This document shows, in pieces, positions 23,607 through 35,400 of a stretch of 56,333 bases of DNA; positions within the stretch are counted from its first letter, which is position 1; every line of letters starts with the position of its first letter. The position numbers and the translations under genes were made by a program. The stretch is taken from the NCBI GenBank assembly GCA_017397835.1, contig JAFQHV010000005.1:1-56333 (forward strand). Direction: 5' to 3'. Below the pieces are notes generated by a model. It was given only the letters and a program-made list of their open reading frames with translations. It had not been told where the DNA came from and did no database searches. This DNA is from Oscillospiraceae bacterium. GTDB lineage: Bacteria; Bacillota; Clostridia; Oscillospirales; Oscillospiraceae.

Positions 23607-24785
23607 TTAATCTCTGTGGCTGAGCACGCGGACACGGATCATGCCGGGAATGGCGCGCAGCTCCTCGGCCACATCGTCGGTGATGCGGGTGTTTACGTCC
23701 ACCACGGTGTAGGCCACGTCCTTGCGGGACTTGTTGGTCATGTTCTCCACATTGATGCCGTCGTCGGACAGGGTGGTCATGATGTTGGTCAGCATGGCAG
23801 GCACGTTTTCGTGGATCATGCACAGGCGGGCCACACCGCTCCACTCCTGCACCAGATTGGGCATATTCACGCTGTTGCGGATGTTGCCGTTGACCAGATA
23901 ATCCTCCAGCTCGCGGACCGCCATGACGGCGCAGTTATCCTCACTCTCGGGGGTGGAGGCACCCAGATGAGGCAGAGCCACAACATTTTTGACGGTGGCG
24001 ATGCGCTCGTTGGGGAAGTCGGTGACGTACTTGGCCACCCGGCCGGACTCTAGAGCGGCGATCATATCCTCGTCGCACACCAGCTCGCCCCGGGCCAGGT
24101 TCAGAATACGCACGTTGCCCTTCATCTTGTCGATAGCCTCGGCATTGATGAAGTCCTTGGTGGAGGGCAGGTAGGGGATGTGCAGGGTGATGTAGTCACA
24201 GACACGGAACAGCTCGGTCACGTCCTTGACCACATGCACGTGGCGATCCAGCCGCAGGGCGGCGTCCACGGACAGATAGGGGTCGTAGCCGTACACGTCC
24301 ATGCCCAGCTTCAGCGCGTCGTTGGCCACCAGTGCGCCGATGGCACCCAGACCGACCACGCCCAGAGTCTTGCGATACAGCTCGGGACCCACGAAAGCGG
24401 ACTTGCCCTTCTCCACGGCGGCGGGCAGGTCGACGTTGGGGGTGTGAGCCTGCTCCTGCACCCACTCGGCACCGCCCAAAATGTCGCGGGAGGACAGCAG
24501 CATGGCGGCCAGCACCAGCTCCTTCACCGCGTTGGCGTTGGCGCCGGGGGTGTTGAAGACCACGATGCCGTTCTCGGTGCAGCGGTCGATGGGAATGTTG
24601 TTGGTGCCGGCGCCGGCCCGGGCGATGGCCCGCAGGCTGGCAGGAAGCTCGTAATCGTGCATCTTGGCGGAACGGACCAGAATGCCGTCCTCATTTGTCA
24701 CCTCGTCGCCGATCTCAAAGCGCTTGGGGTCAAGCTGGCGCAGGCCGACGGAGGCGATCTTGTTCAGAGTTTTGATGCGGTACAT
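23607..24785 (-). CDS. serA: D-3-phosphoglycerate dehydrogenase
   Basis: The 392-residue protein has the substrate domain (ARAGAGTNNIPID), the NAD-binding Rossmann fold with GVVGLGAIGALVANDALK, and catalytic Arg in LNLARGELV, Glu in FPNE and His in ALPHLGASTPESE. A C-terminal ACT domain follows (VPAMLTNIMTTLSDDGINVENM, about residues 325-390), the usual serine-feedback site. It oxidises 3-phosphoglycerate to 3-phosphohydroxypyruvate, the first step of serine synthesis. ATG 24785 is chosen for its GAGGTG box. It follows serC by 54 nt in the same direction, so serC-serA is an operon. Confidence 0.94.
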   Translation of the reverse strand: MYRIKTLNKIASVGLRQLDPKRFEIGDEVTNEDGILVRSAKMHDYELPASLRAIARAGAGTNNIPIDRCTENGIVVFNTPGANANAVKELVLAAMLLSSRDILGGAEWVQEQAHTPNVDLPAAVEKGKSAFVGPELYRKTLGVVGLGAIGALVANDALKLGMDVYGYDPYLSVDAALRLDRHVHVVKDVTELFRVCDYITLHIPYLPSTKDFINAEAIDKMKGNVRILNLARGELVCDEDMIAALESGRVAKYVTDFPNERIATVKNVVALPHLGASTPESEDNCAVMAVRELEDYLVNGNIRNSVNMPNLVQEWSGVARLCMIHENVPAMLTNIMTTLSDDGINVENMTNKSRKDVAYTVVDVNTRITDDVAEELRAIPGMIRVRVLSHRD

Positions 24786-24839
24786 AGTAAACACCTCGAA
24801 ATTGTGATTAGCCTTCCCTCCACAGGGGGGAAGCCGGCT

Positions 24840-25925
24840 TTAGTTATTCTTATCGAACGCGCGGATGAACTCGCACAGCTTCTCCACGCCCTCGGTGGGC
24901 ATGGCGTTGTAGATGGAGGCGCGCATACCGCCCACGTTGCGGTGACCCTTCAGGTTGGCAAAGCCGGCGGCGGAAGCCTCGGCAATGAACTTGGCATTGA
25001 TCTCGTCGCTGTCGGCGCGGAAGGCCACGTTCATGTCGGAACGGGAACCGATCTGGGCGGGGCAGGTGAACAGCCGGGAGTTGTCCAGCGTCTCATACAG
25101 CATGGCAGCCTTGGCGGCCTTGATCTTCTCGATACCGGCCACGCCGCCCTGCTCGTCCACCCAGTCCAGCATCAGGCCCAGCATGTAAATGCACCAGCAG
25201 GGCGGGGTGTTGTACATAGAGTCCTTGTCGATCATGGTCTTGTAATTCATCATCAGGGGGGTGTAGGGCAGCTCGCTGCCGGCCAGCTCCTCCTTAATAA
25301 TAACCACGGTCAGACCGGCGGGAGCCATATTCTTCTGGGCGCCGGCGTAGATGATGCCGTACTTGGACACGTCCACGGGCCGGGACATGATGTCGGAGGA
25401 CATATCGCACACCACGGGCACATTTCCGGTCTCGGGGACGTACTGCCACTCGGTGCCGTAGATGGTGTTGTTGGCGCAGTAGTAGAAGTAGCTGGCATCG
25501 GGGTCCAGCTTCAGCTCCGCCTGGGTGGGGATGCGGGTGTGGTTGCAGTCGGAAGTGTCGGCAGCCACATTGACGGTGCCGTACTTTTTGGCCTCCTTGG
25601 CGGCGATGGTGGAGAAGTTGCCGGTGATGGCGTAGTCGGCCTTGCCGGTGCGGCTCATCAGGTTCAGGGGGATCATGGAGAACTGGCCGGAGGCGCCGGT
25701 CTGCAGGAACAGCACCTTGTACCCCTCGGGCACGCCCATCAGGCGGCGGAACTTGGCCTGAGTGTCGTCGAAGATGGCCTGGAAGACCTTAGAGCGGTGG
25801 CTCATCTCCATCACTGACATACCGCTGCCGCCGAAATTGGTGATCTCGGCACCGGCACGCTGCAGTACGGACAGGGGCAGCATGGAGGGGCCGGCAGAGA
25901 AGTTGAAAATACGATTGTCGCTCAT
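24840..25925 (-). CDS. serC: phosphoserine aminotransferase
   Basis: The 361-residue protein begins with RIFNFSAGPSMLPLSVL and has the PLP lysine region YAGAQKNMAPAG, MNYKTMIDKDSMYNTPPCWCIYML and C-terminal GHRNVGGMRASIYNAMP, all typical of SerC. It transfers an amino group from glutamate to 3-phosphohydroxypyruvate to give phosphoserine. ATG 25925 has AGGAGG upstream, and a strong promoter precedes it. It is paired with serA. serB is not in the window. Confidence 0.96.
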   Translation of the reverse strand: MSDNRIFNFSAGPSMLPLSVLQRAGAEITNFGGSGMSVMEMSHRSKVFQAIFDDTQAKFRRLMGVPEGYKVLFLQTGASGQFSMIPLNLMSRTGKADYAITGNFSTIAAKEAKKYGTVNVAADTSDCNHTRIPTQAELKLDPDASYFYYCANNTIYGTEWQYVPETGNVPVVCDMSSDIMSRPVDVSKYGIIYAGAQKNMAPAGLTVVIIKEELAGSELPYTPLMMNYKTMIDKDSMYNTPPCWCIYMLGLMLDWVDEQGGVAGIEKIKAAKAAMLYETLDNSRLFTCPAQIGSRSDMNVAFRADSDEINAKFIAEASAAGFANLKGHRNVGGMRASIYNAMPTEGVEKLCEFIRAFDKNN

Positions 25926-25967
25926 GGAACGAACCTCCTTAAAAATATAAAGTCGGGATTATCCAAT

Positions 25968-25996
25968 ATTATAAAAAGGTGTTTGCGAAGTGTCAA
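25968..25996 (-). promoter_or_regulatory. sigma-A promoter of serC-serA
   Basis: On the minus strand TTGACA (25991-25996) and TATAAT (25968-25973) are perfect boxes with a 17-bp spacer. Confidence 0.9.
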
Positions 25997-26245
25997 TCAC
26001 AGAACCGACAAAAAGGGCGGATATTTTATCATTTTACTTGGTTAAAGTGGTCGGCAGTGGGGCGGCTTCGGGAGCGGGGCCGGGATTTGGGCAAAATGCT
26101 CGGAGAAGAGGGTCCGCCGGTGGCGGACAGATCAGCGAAAAACGCACTTCACCACAATAAATTGTGGTTATGGCCGGGGCGCGACCCAATGTGAGTGGAA
26201 TTATACAAAAAAGAAAAAATCTACAACTTACACATAAAAAATCTA
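25997..26245. other. intergenic region between serC and the giant surface protein
   Basis: No gene is supported here. Small inverted repeats are visible: GTCCGCC/GGCGGAC (26112-26128) and ACCACAA/TTGTGGT (26151-26168). The first part is GC-rich, the last AT-rich, leading into the promoter of the giant gene. I see no riboswitch. Confidence 0.5.
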
Positions 26246-26274
26246 TTGCGAAGTGAACAAAGTTCTGTTACAAT
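26246..26274 (+). promoter_or_regulatory. predicted promoter of the giant surface protein gene
   Basis: TTGCGA (26246-26251) and TACAAT (26269-26274) are spaced 17 bp. Transcription from here gives a leader of about 140 nt before ATG 26423. Confidence 0.6.
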
Positions 26275-26422
26275 TACATTACATTGGAATCTCATCGTCT
26301 GCCTGGGGTGGGGGGACCTGTGTCTCCGGGGCGGTATTGCCGCTGCCGCCAAGGCCTTTTGCAGCCGATTGGACCAAGAATTGGGGCAAACGCTCCGAAA
26401 AAAACGAAAGGAAGGTATTTCT

Positions 26423-29400
26423 ATGAAAAGACCCTTCAAGAAGCTCACGGCCTGGCTGTGCTGCATGGCAATGCTCATCAGCTTCATCCCGGCCACCGCT
26501 CTGCCCGTCTTCGCAGCAGAGGCTCTGCCCACCAGCGGCAAGATCCTTGCTGATGCGGAGTACGTGCTGGAGGACGACCACGTCCTGACCGGCGGCATTA
26601 CCGTCACGGGTGGCGTTGACGTCACTCTTGACTTGGCCGGTCATACCATCTCCATGCCTGATGCTGACGGCACCTACTTCACCGTCAACGAGGGTGCCAC
26701 CCTGACCATTCAGGACAGCGTTGGCACCGGCAAGATCCAGTTCAAGAATACCGCTGGCGGTTACGGCGGTATCAACATCTATGGTAATCTTGTGCTGGAA
26801 GGCGGCGAGCTGAACGGCTGGACCCGTATCAACAACGGCACCTACGGTGCCGGCGGTATGCTGAACATTTGGGCCGGCGCCAGCTTCACCATGACCGGCG
26901 GCAAGATCACCGGCGCTGACTGTAACGGCAACACCGTGCTGCGTACCCAGGGTACCGGCGGCGGGATCGACGTGACCATCACCGGCGGTGAGATCACCGG
27001 TAACAACGCCAAGGGCAGCAATATCATCTACCTGGCCGGTACGGCTGCCGATCCCAACACCCTGACCATCGGCGGCGATGCGGTTGTGGCAGGCAACACC
27101 TTGAACAATGCTGCCTACACCGCCGCTGGTTACGAGATCCAGTGTAAGAACACCCACGTCACCGTCAGCGGTGAGGCTACCGTCGGCTACCTGTACGACG
27201 ATGGCGACACGGAGACCGAGGGTGTGGACGGCTACCCCTACAGCTCCATGACCTTCACCGGTGCCCCCACCGTGGCCGGCATCCGCTGGTCTGCCGGTGC
27301 CCGCACCCCGACCACCATCGAGAAGCTGACCGAGGGTGCCAACATCAAGACGGTCAACGGTGCTACCGTCTTCAGCAAGGACGCCACCGTTGCGACCGAG
27401 GCCTATGGTTCTGCCAAGCCTGACATGGGCACCATCTACACCTATCAGGCTCCCGTGCTGCCCACCAGCGGCACTGTGGGCGAGGCGGACTACGTCCTGA
27501 CGGCTGACCACGTGCTGACCAACACCCTGATCATCGCTGCCGGTACCGAGGTCACCATCGACCTGGCCGGTAACACCATCTCCATGCCCGATAAGGATGG
27601 CCAGTACTTCACCATCAACGGTAAGCTGACTATCAAGGACAGCGTGGGCGGCGGCCTGGTCCAGTTCAAGACCACCACCGCCGGCTCCCCCGCCATCGGC
27701 ATCGGCAACTCCAGCACCGAGGCTGTCTTCGTGCTGGAGGGCGGCGAGCTGAACGGCTGGAAGCGCGCAGGCGCAGGCGGCGCCATCTATATGTACGAAG
27801 GCTCCACCTTCATCATGACCGGCGGTCTGATCACCGATTGTGATGCTACCAGCTTCTCCGTCATCCGTTCTGCCGGCGGCGGTCAGACCCTGACCATCAC
27901 CGGCGGTGAGATCACCGGCAACGACAGCGGCGGCGCCATCGTCGGCATCTCCACCGCTACTGCTGCCAACCCCGCCACCGTGACCATCGGCGGCGAGGCG
28001 GTCATCATTGACAACACCGTCAACGAGGCTGCGTACACTGCTGCCGCTTACGAGCTGCAGTTCAAGAACGCCGACGTGGCCATCGGCGAAAATGCCGTCG
28101 TCGGCTATGTCTACAACGACGGTGATGTGGAGAACGCCGACGTTTCCGGCTACCCCTACAGCTCCATCAGCATCACCGGCGCTCCCATCGTGTCCGGCGT
28201 GCGCTGGAGCGCGGGTGCCCGCACTCCCGTTTCCGTCACCGAGCTGGAAGACGGCGCTGAGATCAAGATGCTGACTTCCCTGGGCAAGAGCCAGATGGAC
28301 GAGACCGTGGCTGTGTCCGGTCCCGACGCCGAAAACAAGTACACCTACAGCTACAAGGTTCCCACCTACGCCGTGACCGTCGAGCAGGCTGCCGGCGGTA
28401 CTGTGGAAGTTGACGTGACCGAGGGTGCCGAGGGCACCACCGTTACCGTGACTGCCACGGCTGACGAGGGTTACGAACTGGTCGATATCCTGGTCAATGG
28501 CGAAGCCATCCAGGGCAACACCTTTGACATCGTGGCCGGCGACAACGTTGTCACCGCCACCTTCGAGGCTGTTGCCGCCAGCCTGCCCACCAGCGGCACT
28601 GTGGTTGCCGGCGAGTACACCCTGGCCGCCGACCACGTGCTGACCAACACCCTGGCGGTTAAGGACGGCGCTGAGGTCACCATCGACCTGGCCGGCCATA
28701 CCATTTCTATGCCCGACAAGGACGGCGCCTACTTCTCCGTCGCTGCCAACAGCACGCTGACCATCAAGGATAGCGTGGGCGGCGGTAAGGTGCAGATGAA
28801 GGCGACCACCAGCGGTTCTGTTGGTATCGCCGTTACCGGTACCTTCAACCTGGAGGGCGGTACTCTGACCGGCTGGAGCCGTTCCGGCGCCGGCGGTGCC
28901 GTATATCTGTACGCCGGTTCTACCTTTAACATGACCGGCGGTGCCATCACCGGCAACACCGCTACCGGCGCTTCTGCCATCCGTTCCGTCACCAACGACG
29001 GCGGTATCACCGTCAACATCACCGGCGGTGAGATCACCGGCAACGAGACCAGCGGCAACATCGTTGACGTTCGCGGTATTGCGTCCAATCCCTCTACCGT
29101 GAACATCGGCGGCGACGCTGTTATCGCCGACAACACCATCGGCGGTGCTGCTTACACCACCTCTAACCACGAGCTGCAGTTCTACAACGTCCACCTCACC
29201 GTTGGCGATGAGGCCGTCGTCGGCTACATCTACAACAACGGCGATGCCGAGACCGAGGATGTGGACGGCTATCCCTACAGCTCCATCGCTATCACCGGCG
29301 CCCCCATCGTGTCCAGCGTCCGCTGGTCCGCCGGCGCCAAGACCCCCGTCACCGTCAAGAACCTGACCGACGGCGCTGAGATCAAGATGCTGGCCGACCT

Positions 29401-32400
29401 GTCCGGCAGCCAGATCGACGACACCGTGGCCAAGAGCCTGGACGGCAACGTCTATACCTACGCCTGGCAGGATCCCGCTACGATCGAGTACACCGTCAGT
29501 GTCGGCGCTGTCGCCGGCGGTACCGTGGCTGTGGCTCCCGAGGCCGGCGTGATCGGCACCGAGGTCACCGTCACTGCCACTGCCGACGAGGGCTACGAGC
29601 TGGTTGCCATCCTGGTGGACGGCGAGGCTATCGACGGCACCACCTTCGCCATCACCGGCGACCACGTTGTCACCGCAAACTTCGCGGCTGTTGACGTGTC
29701 CCTGCCCACCAGCGGCCAGGTTGCTTCCGGTGAGTACGTGCTGGAGGGCGACCACGTCCTGACCGGCACCCTGGTGTTCCAGGGCGAGACCGTCATCGAC
29801 CTGGCGGGCAACACCATCACCGCCGATGCCGGCAGATGCTTCTTCAACATTCCTGCCAACGGCCACCTGACCATCACCGACTCTGTCGGCGGCGGCGTGG
29901 TGGAGTTCCTGGAGATGACCTCTTCCGGCGGTATCTCCCTGACCGGTACCTTCACCCTGGAGGGTGGCGAGCTGACCGGCTGGAGCCGCGTTGAAAACGG
30001 CGCCCTGAAGGCCGGCGGCTTCATCGATATGTTCGCCAACTCCACCTTCGAGATGACCGGCGGCGTTATCACCGGCATGACCGCTGCCAGCTACTCCGTT
30101 ATCCGCAGCCACGGCGCCGGCGTCACCGTTGACATCACCGGCGGCGAGATCGTGGGCAACGAGTCCAGCAACGGCGCCATCATCGGCGTCGGTAAGGCCG
30201 GCGGCCAGAGCTGGCTGAACATCGGCGGCGAGGCTGTCATTCTGGAGAATACCATGAATGGCGAGCTGCTGCCCTTTAACTACGATGCGATCGTTGCCAC
30301 CGAGACCATCGTGACCATCGGCGACTACGCCTTTGTGGAGGCTAACATCAACGCTTCTCTGGGTGCCAGCGAGGACGCTGTGGCTCTGGAGTCCAGCCAG
30401 ATCCACATCACCGGCACTCCCTACGTCAAGTACCTGCGTGCCGACAGCTCTGCCAAGACTCTGGTCACCATCACCGAGCTGGAAGACGGTGCGGAGATCC
30501 ACACCTCTTACGGCTTCACCGTTGATGCAGAGAACAAGGATGCGTCCGTTGCCGTCGAGGCTTGGGATGCCGAGAGCGGCAATGCCAACGAGAAGGGCAA
30601 CATTTACACCTGGCGTGACCCCGCCAGCGTCGTGACCTACACTGTCACCGTGGGTGAGGTTTCCAACGGTACCGTGACTGTCAGCCCCGCCCAGGGTGAG
30701 GCCGGCACCACCGTTACCGTGACTGCCACTGCTGCCGAGGGTTATGAGCTGACCGCCATCCTGGTGGACGGCGAGGCCATCGACGGCACCACTTTCGCCA
30801 TCACCGGCGACCACGTGGTCACCGCTACCTTCGCTGAGAAGGTCGTGGAGCCCGATCCCGAGCCCACCGGCCTGCCCACCAGCGGCACCGTGGCTTCCGG
30901 CACCTATGTGCTGACCGGCGAGCATAAGCTGACCGGCCGCCTGAACATCACGGGCGGTTCCGAGGTCGTCATCGACCTGGCCGGTAACACCCTGACCTAT
31001 GACGAGACCTTCCCTGAGGCCAGCTCTTTCTTCCAGTTGGCGACGATCAACGACAAGCTGACCATTAGGGACAGCGTGGGCGGCGGTCAGATCGTGGGTC
31101 ACGCGACTACCAGCAGCACCATGATCACCTCCTACGGTGACGTCACCCTGGAGGGTGGTAAGCTGACCGGTTGGGATCGTACCGACAACACCGGCGGTGC
31201 CCTGTACATGATCAGCGGTACCTTCACCATGACCGGTGGTGAGATCAGCGGCAACGCCGCTAAGAGCGGCGCCAGCAGCAACTCTGCCATCCGGTTCGGT
31301 AACGGAACCACCTTTAACATGAGCGGCGGTACCATCACCGGCAACAACGGCGCCCCTGCCATTTCTGCGGGTCTGCTCACCTTCAACATGACCGGCGGTA
31401 CCATTAAGGACAACCTGACCAGCGGCGCGGCCCTGACCGTGGGTCAGTTCGATGTGCAGGTCAACCACGCCGATGCCGTTGTGAACATCAGCGGCGGCGA
31501 GATCGGCCACCTGTACGTCGTTGCGGGCGCCCTCAACGTCAGCGGCGCGACCGTGATCAACAACCTGCGCATGGACGCCGCTGCCGTCACCGCCATCGAG
31601 GACCTGGAGCCCGGCGCCAGCATCAACACCCAGCGCAGCGGTGTCTTTGATACCGTGGCTGACGACGGCACCATCTTCTCCATGGCCGACGGCGAGACGG
31701 ATGCCGTGGCTGCGGGTACTCTGTACACCTATTATGATCCTGCCCTCCTGGGCTTTGCTGACCAGTTCCAGCCCGGCGCTACCGTCACCCTGACCGAGGA
31801 TACCTCTGCCGGTGTCGGCGTGGTGCTGACCGAAGCCGGTACCTACACTTTGGATCTGGCCGGCTACACCCTGACCGGTACTGCCGTGCCTTACTTCACC
31901 TTGGGTGAGGGCGTTGAGCTGATCGTCAACGACAGCAGCGAGAACGGCACCGGTAAGATCGTGGGTATCGAGAATGCCGCCAACGCCATGATCCTGGTCA
32001 ACGGCGGTTACTTCGAGCTGAACGGCGGTCTGCTGACCGGCAACGTCAACGCTAACGGCATGGGCGGCGCCATCTACGCTGCCACGGCCGGCTCCTTCGT
32101 CTGCATCAACGGCGGCGAGATCAGCGGCAACACCGCTCGTCGCGGCGGCGCCATCGCCGGCCCCGACACGGCTGCTGCAATCGACGTGACCGTCCTGATC
32201 ACCGGCGGTACCGTCACCGGTAACGCCACCAACCGCGGTGCTACCATGTACACCCAGACCGGCGCCACCGTCGTCATCGAGGGCGGCAAGGTCGGTTACG
32301 GCACCATCAACGGTGAGCCTGCCGTCATCAATACTTCCGGCGCGGAAGATCTGTGGCTGCGTAACTCCGTTGTCGAGATCGCCGGCGGCGACATCAACGG

Positions 32401-35400
32401 TATCTACTTCAACGGCAACGCCGAGAATGGCTACACCCTGACCGTCAGCGGCGCCACCACCATCAAGTGCCTGTGCGGTGCCACCGCCGAGGTCGCCTCT
32501 GTCGGCAGCCTGGAGCCCGGCGCTGAGATCATCCTGAACGGCGGCGCTTTGGCTGTGGACGAGAACGACGACACCGTCAAGGCCTACGGCCTCAACTACT
32601 ACTACCCCGGCGATGTGCAGAGCATCCTGTTCGTGGCCAACAGCTTTGGCGGCGACAGCACCCAGTATCTGAATGCCGTTGGTTCCTACTTCGGCAAGAA
32701 GATCGCTCCTGCCTATCTGTACGTGGGCAGCCAGTCCATCCGCAACCACGCTCAGTCCCTGGCTGAGAGCCTGCGCAACACCGACCTGAACGGCGACGGC
32801 ATTATCGGCGACAGCCGCCAGCGCGCCGGCGACGGTCTGTACACCTGCGGCGGCTTCACCGGCTACGTGGATATCCCCACCGTTATGGAGTCCACCACTT
32901 GGGATTACGTGGTCCTGCAGCCCGGCGTTGAGTACGTCGGCTTCGAGGGCACCTACAACAGCGATATCGACTTCCTGATGGACTACATCGCTGACGTGCA
33001 GCCCGGTGCCCAGATCCTGTGGAGCCAGACTTGGGCCGTTGACAACCGCTCCTGGAGCGATCAGTCCGATCCCGACGATCCCGAGTCCGCCGGTGCCGGC
33101 GAGTGGCTGAATACCAGCAGCTATCTGACTCAGTTCGGCGGCAGCCAGGAAGTCATGTACGACGCCATCCTGCGCAACACCGATAAGTTCGTCGCCGGCG
33201 CGGATGCCCGCTTTGCCTTTGATGATTGGTTCCCCATCGGCATCGCCGTCCAGACCATGCGTCAGAACTACACCGACAGCTATCTGACCCGCGACGGCTT
33301 CCACCTGAGCTACAACGCCGGTCGTATGATCGCTGCCCTGACTGTGTTCAAGACCCTGTATCCCGATGTGGATCTGTCCACCATGACCGCTGCCGATATG
33401 GCCGGCCTGTTCAAGGACACTTCCACCAACCACCTGAAGGATCTGTTTGATCCCACCGAGGAGAACGTGGCTACCCTGCTGGCTGCTGTCGAGACCGCCT
33501 GCGCCGACAAGGATACCATCGTGACCACTTACGGTGAGGGCACTGCCAACAAGCAGTTCAACCCCGATGCCGCTGTCATGAGCAGCAACGAGTACGTCGC
33601 TGTCTACGAGAACGTGACCGAAGTTGGTCAGGTTCCCGTCCGCACCGATGTCCTGGATAAGGACAAGAATGTGGTCACGGACAACGGCATTCTGCAGACG
33701 AACATCCTGACCGACAAGTACGCTTCCACCGGTGCCGGTAAGATCGTCATCTACAAGAACGGCGCCGCCGTTTCCGAGATCGACGAGCTGTGGCTGGAGG
33801 CCAACGCCGGTATCGAGATGACCAACCGCTATGCGAACCTGGACGGCACCTACTACATCATTGCCGATCCTCAGGCTCCTCAGCTGGCCGTGTCCGGCAG
33901 CAAGCTGTACATGACCTTCACCGTCATGCTGTACACCGATGACGGCAACATCATCAACGGCGGTGTGTACTTCACCACCTCCACCGATGGTGTGACCTGG
34001 ACTTCCGCTGTCAAGGTCTCCGACGCTCCCATGGCTTACGGTCTGACCGCTCTGAGCAACGGCAACCTGCTGCTGTCCGTGGCCGACACCACCACCAAGG
34101 TGCTGACCCTGACCGCTGCCGGTGCTGTGGCCGCGACCGTTGAGCTGGACGACTCCGTCGCTGACGTGGCCTTCGCCGAGGTCGACGGTACCGTTTGGGC
34201 CCTGACCTCCAACGGCGCGATCTACTTCTCCGCCGACAAGGGCGCTACCTGGACTGCTACCGGCGTGACCGGCGGCAGCTACGCCAACCCCGATCTGGTG
34301 CCTCTGGCCAAGAAAGGCGCTTACGTCACCTGGTCCGACGAGGCTGAGTGCAAGATCTACAGCAAGGTCTGGTCCATCGACAAGGAAGACACCGCCACCT
34401 ACGGCTGGAACAACACCGAGGGCAACGTGGTTGCCGAGTATGCGGTTTCTACCGCTTACGCCGGCAAGTCCACCGGCGGTCAGCCCGCCACCATGGTCAC
34501 CAGCACCAGCGGCGGCACTCACACCAAGACCTACTTCGTCGACGGCGGTGAGCTGGATAGCTTCACCCACGGTGTGGTCACCTCCTTCGGTAAGAACCTG
34601 GTTCTGGAGAGCAGCCTGACCATCAACTTCAAGACTTCCAAGTCTCAGGTCGCCGGTATGCTGGACGAGGGCGAGGTCGCTACCGTCAAGTTCCTGCGTC
34701 ACTACGCCGACAAGGATCCCGTCGTGACCACCATCGAGGTGAGCGACGAGTACACGGATGTGGCGAACGCCAACAACTACGCCTTCCCCTATCCCGGCAT
34801 TGCCGCTAAGGAGATGGGCGACAGCGTGTACTTCGCCATCTACGACGCCGACGGCAACCAGATCACCACTCTGGAGAAGTACTCCGTGCTGACCTACGCC
34901 AAGAGCCAGCTGAGCACCAGCGACACCGCGTGGCGTACGGCCGTGGTCGACTTGCTGAACTACGGTGCTTCTGCCCAGGTCTACTTCGAGTACGACGTGA
35001 CGAACCTGGTGAACGCCGGCCTGACCGAGGAGCAGAAGGGTTGGGCTTCCGAAGTGCTTACCCTGGATGCAAGCATGGAGGAAGGCTACGTCAACCCGCC
35101 CGCCCGTGCTTCCAAGAAGCTGAATCTGGTGAGCTCCGTCGAGCTGATGCTGCAGTACACCTACATGTCCGGCGATTACACCGAGCAGGTGAAGAATGCG
35201 GCCTATGCGACCGTTTCCTACACCACTTGGGACGGCAATCCTGTTGAGAAGCGGATTGAGCTGACCGAGGGTACCTCCGGCGGCGGCTCCAAGGACATCA
35301 AGTTGGACTTCCTGGCCACGCCTGATATGGGTTCTCTGGTTACCATCAACCTGCACTATGCCGACGACAGTGTGATCGAGGGCACCGAGATGGTGTACAG

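Noticed and set aside
26525-30886. LPTSG repeats as sortase sorting signals
   Set aside because: Sortase needs LPxTG close to the C-terminus, followed by a hydrophobic stretch and a positive tail. Here LPTSG lies inside the protein at the start of each module and has no such tail.
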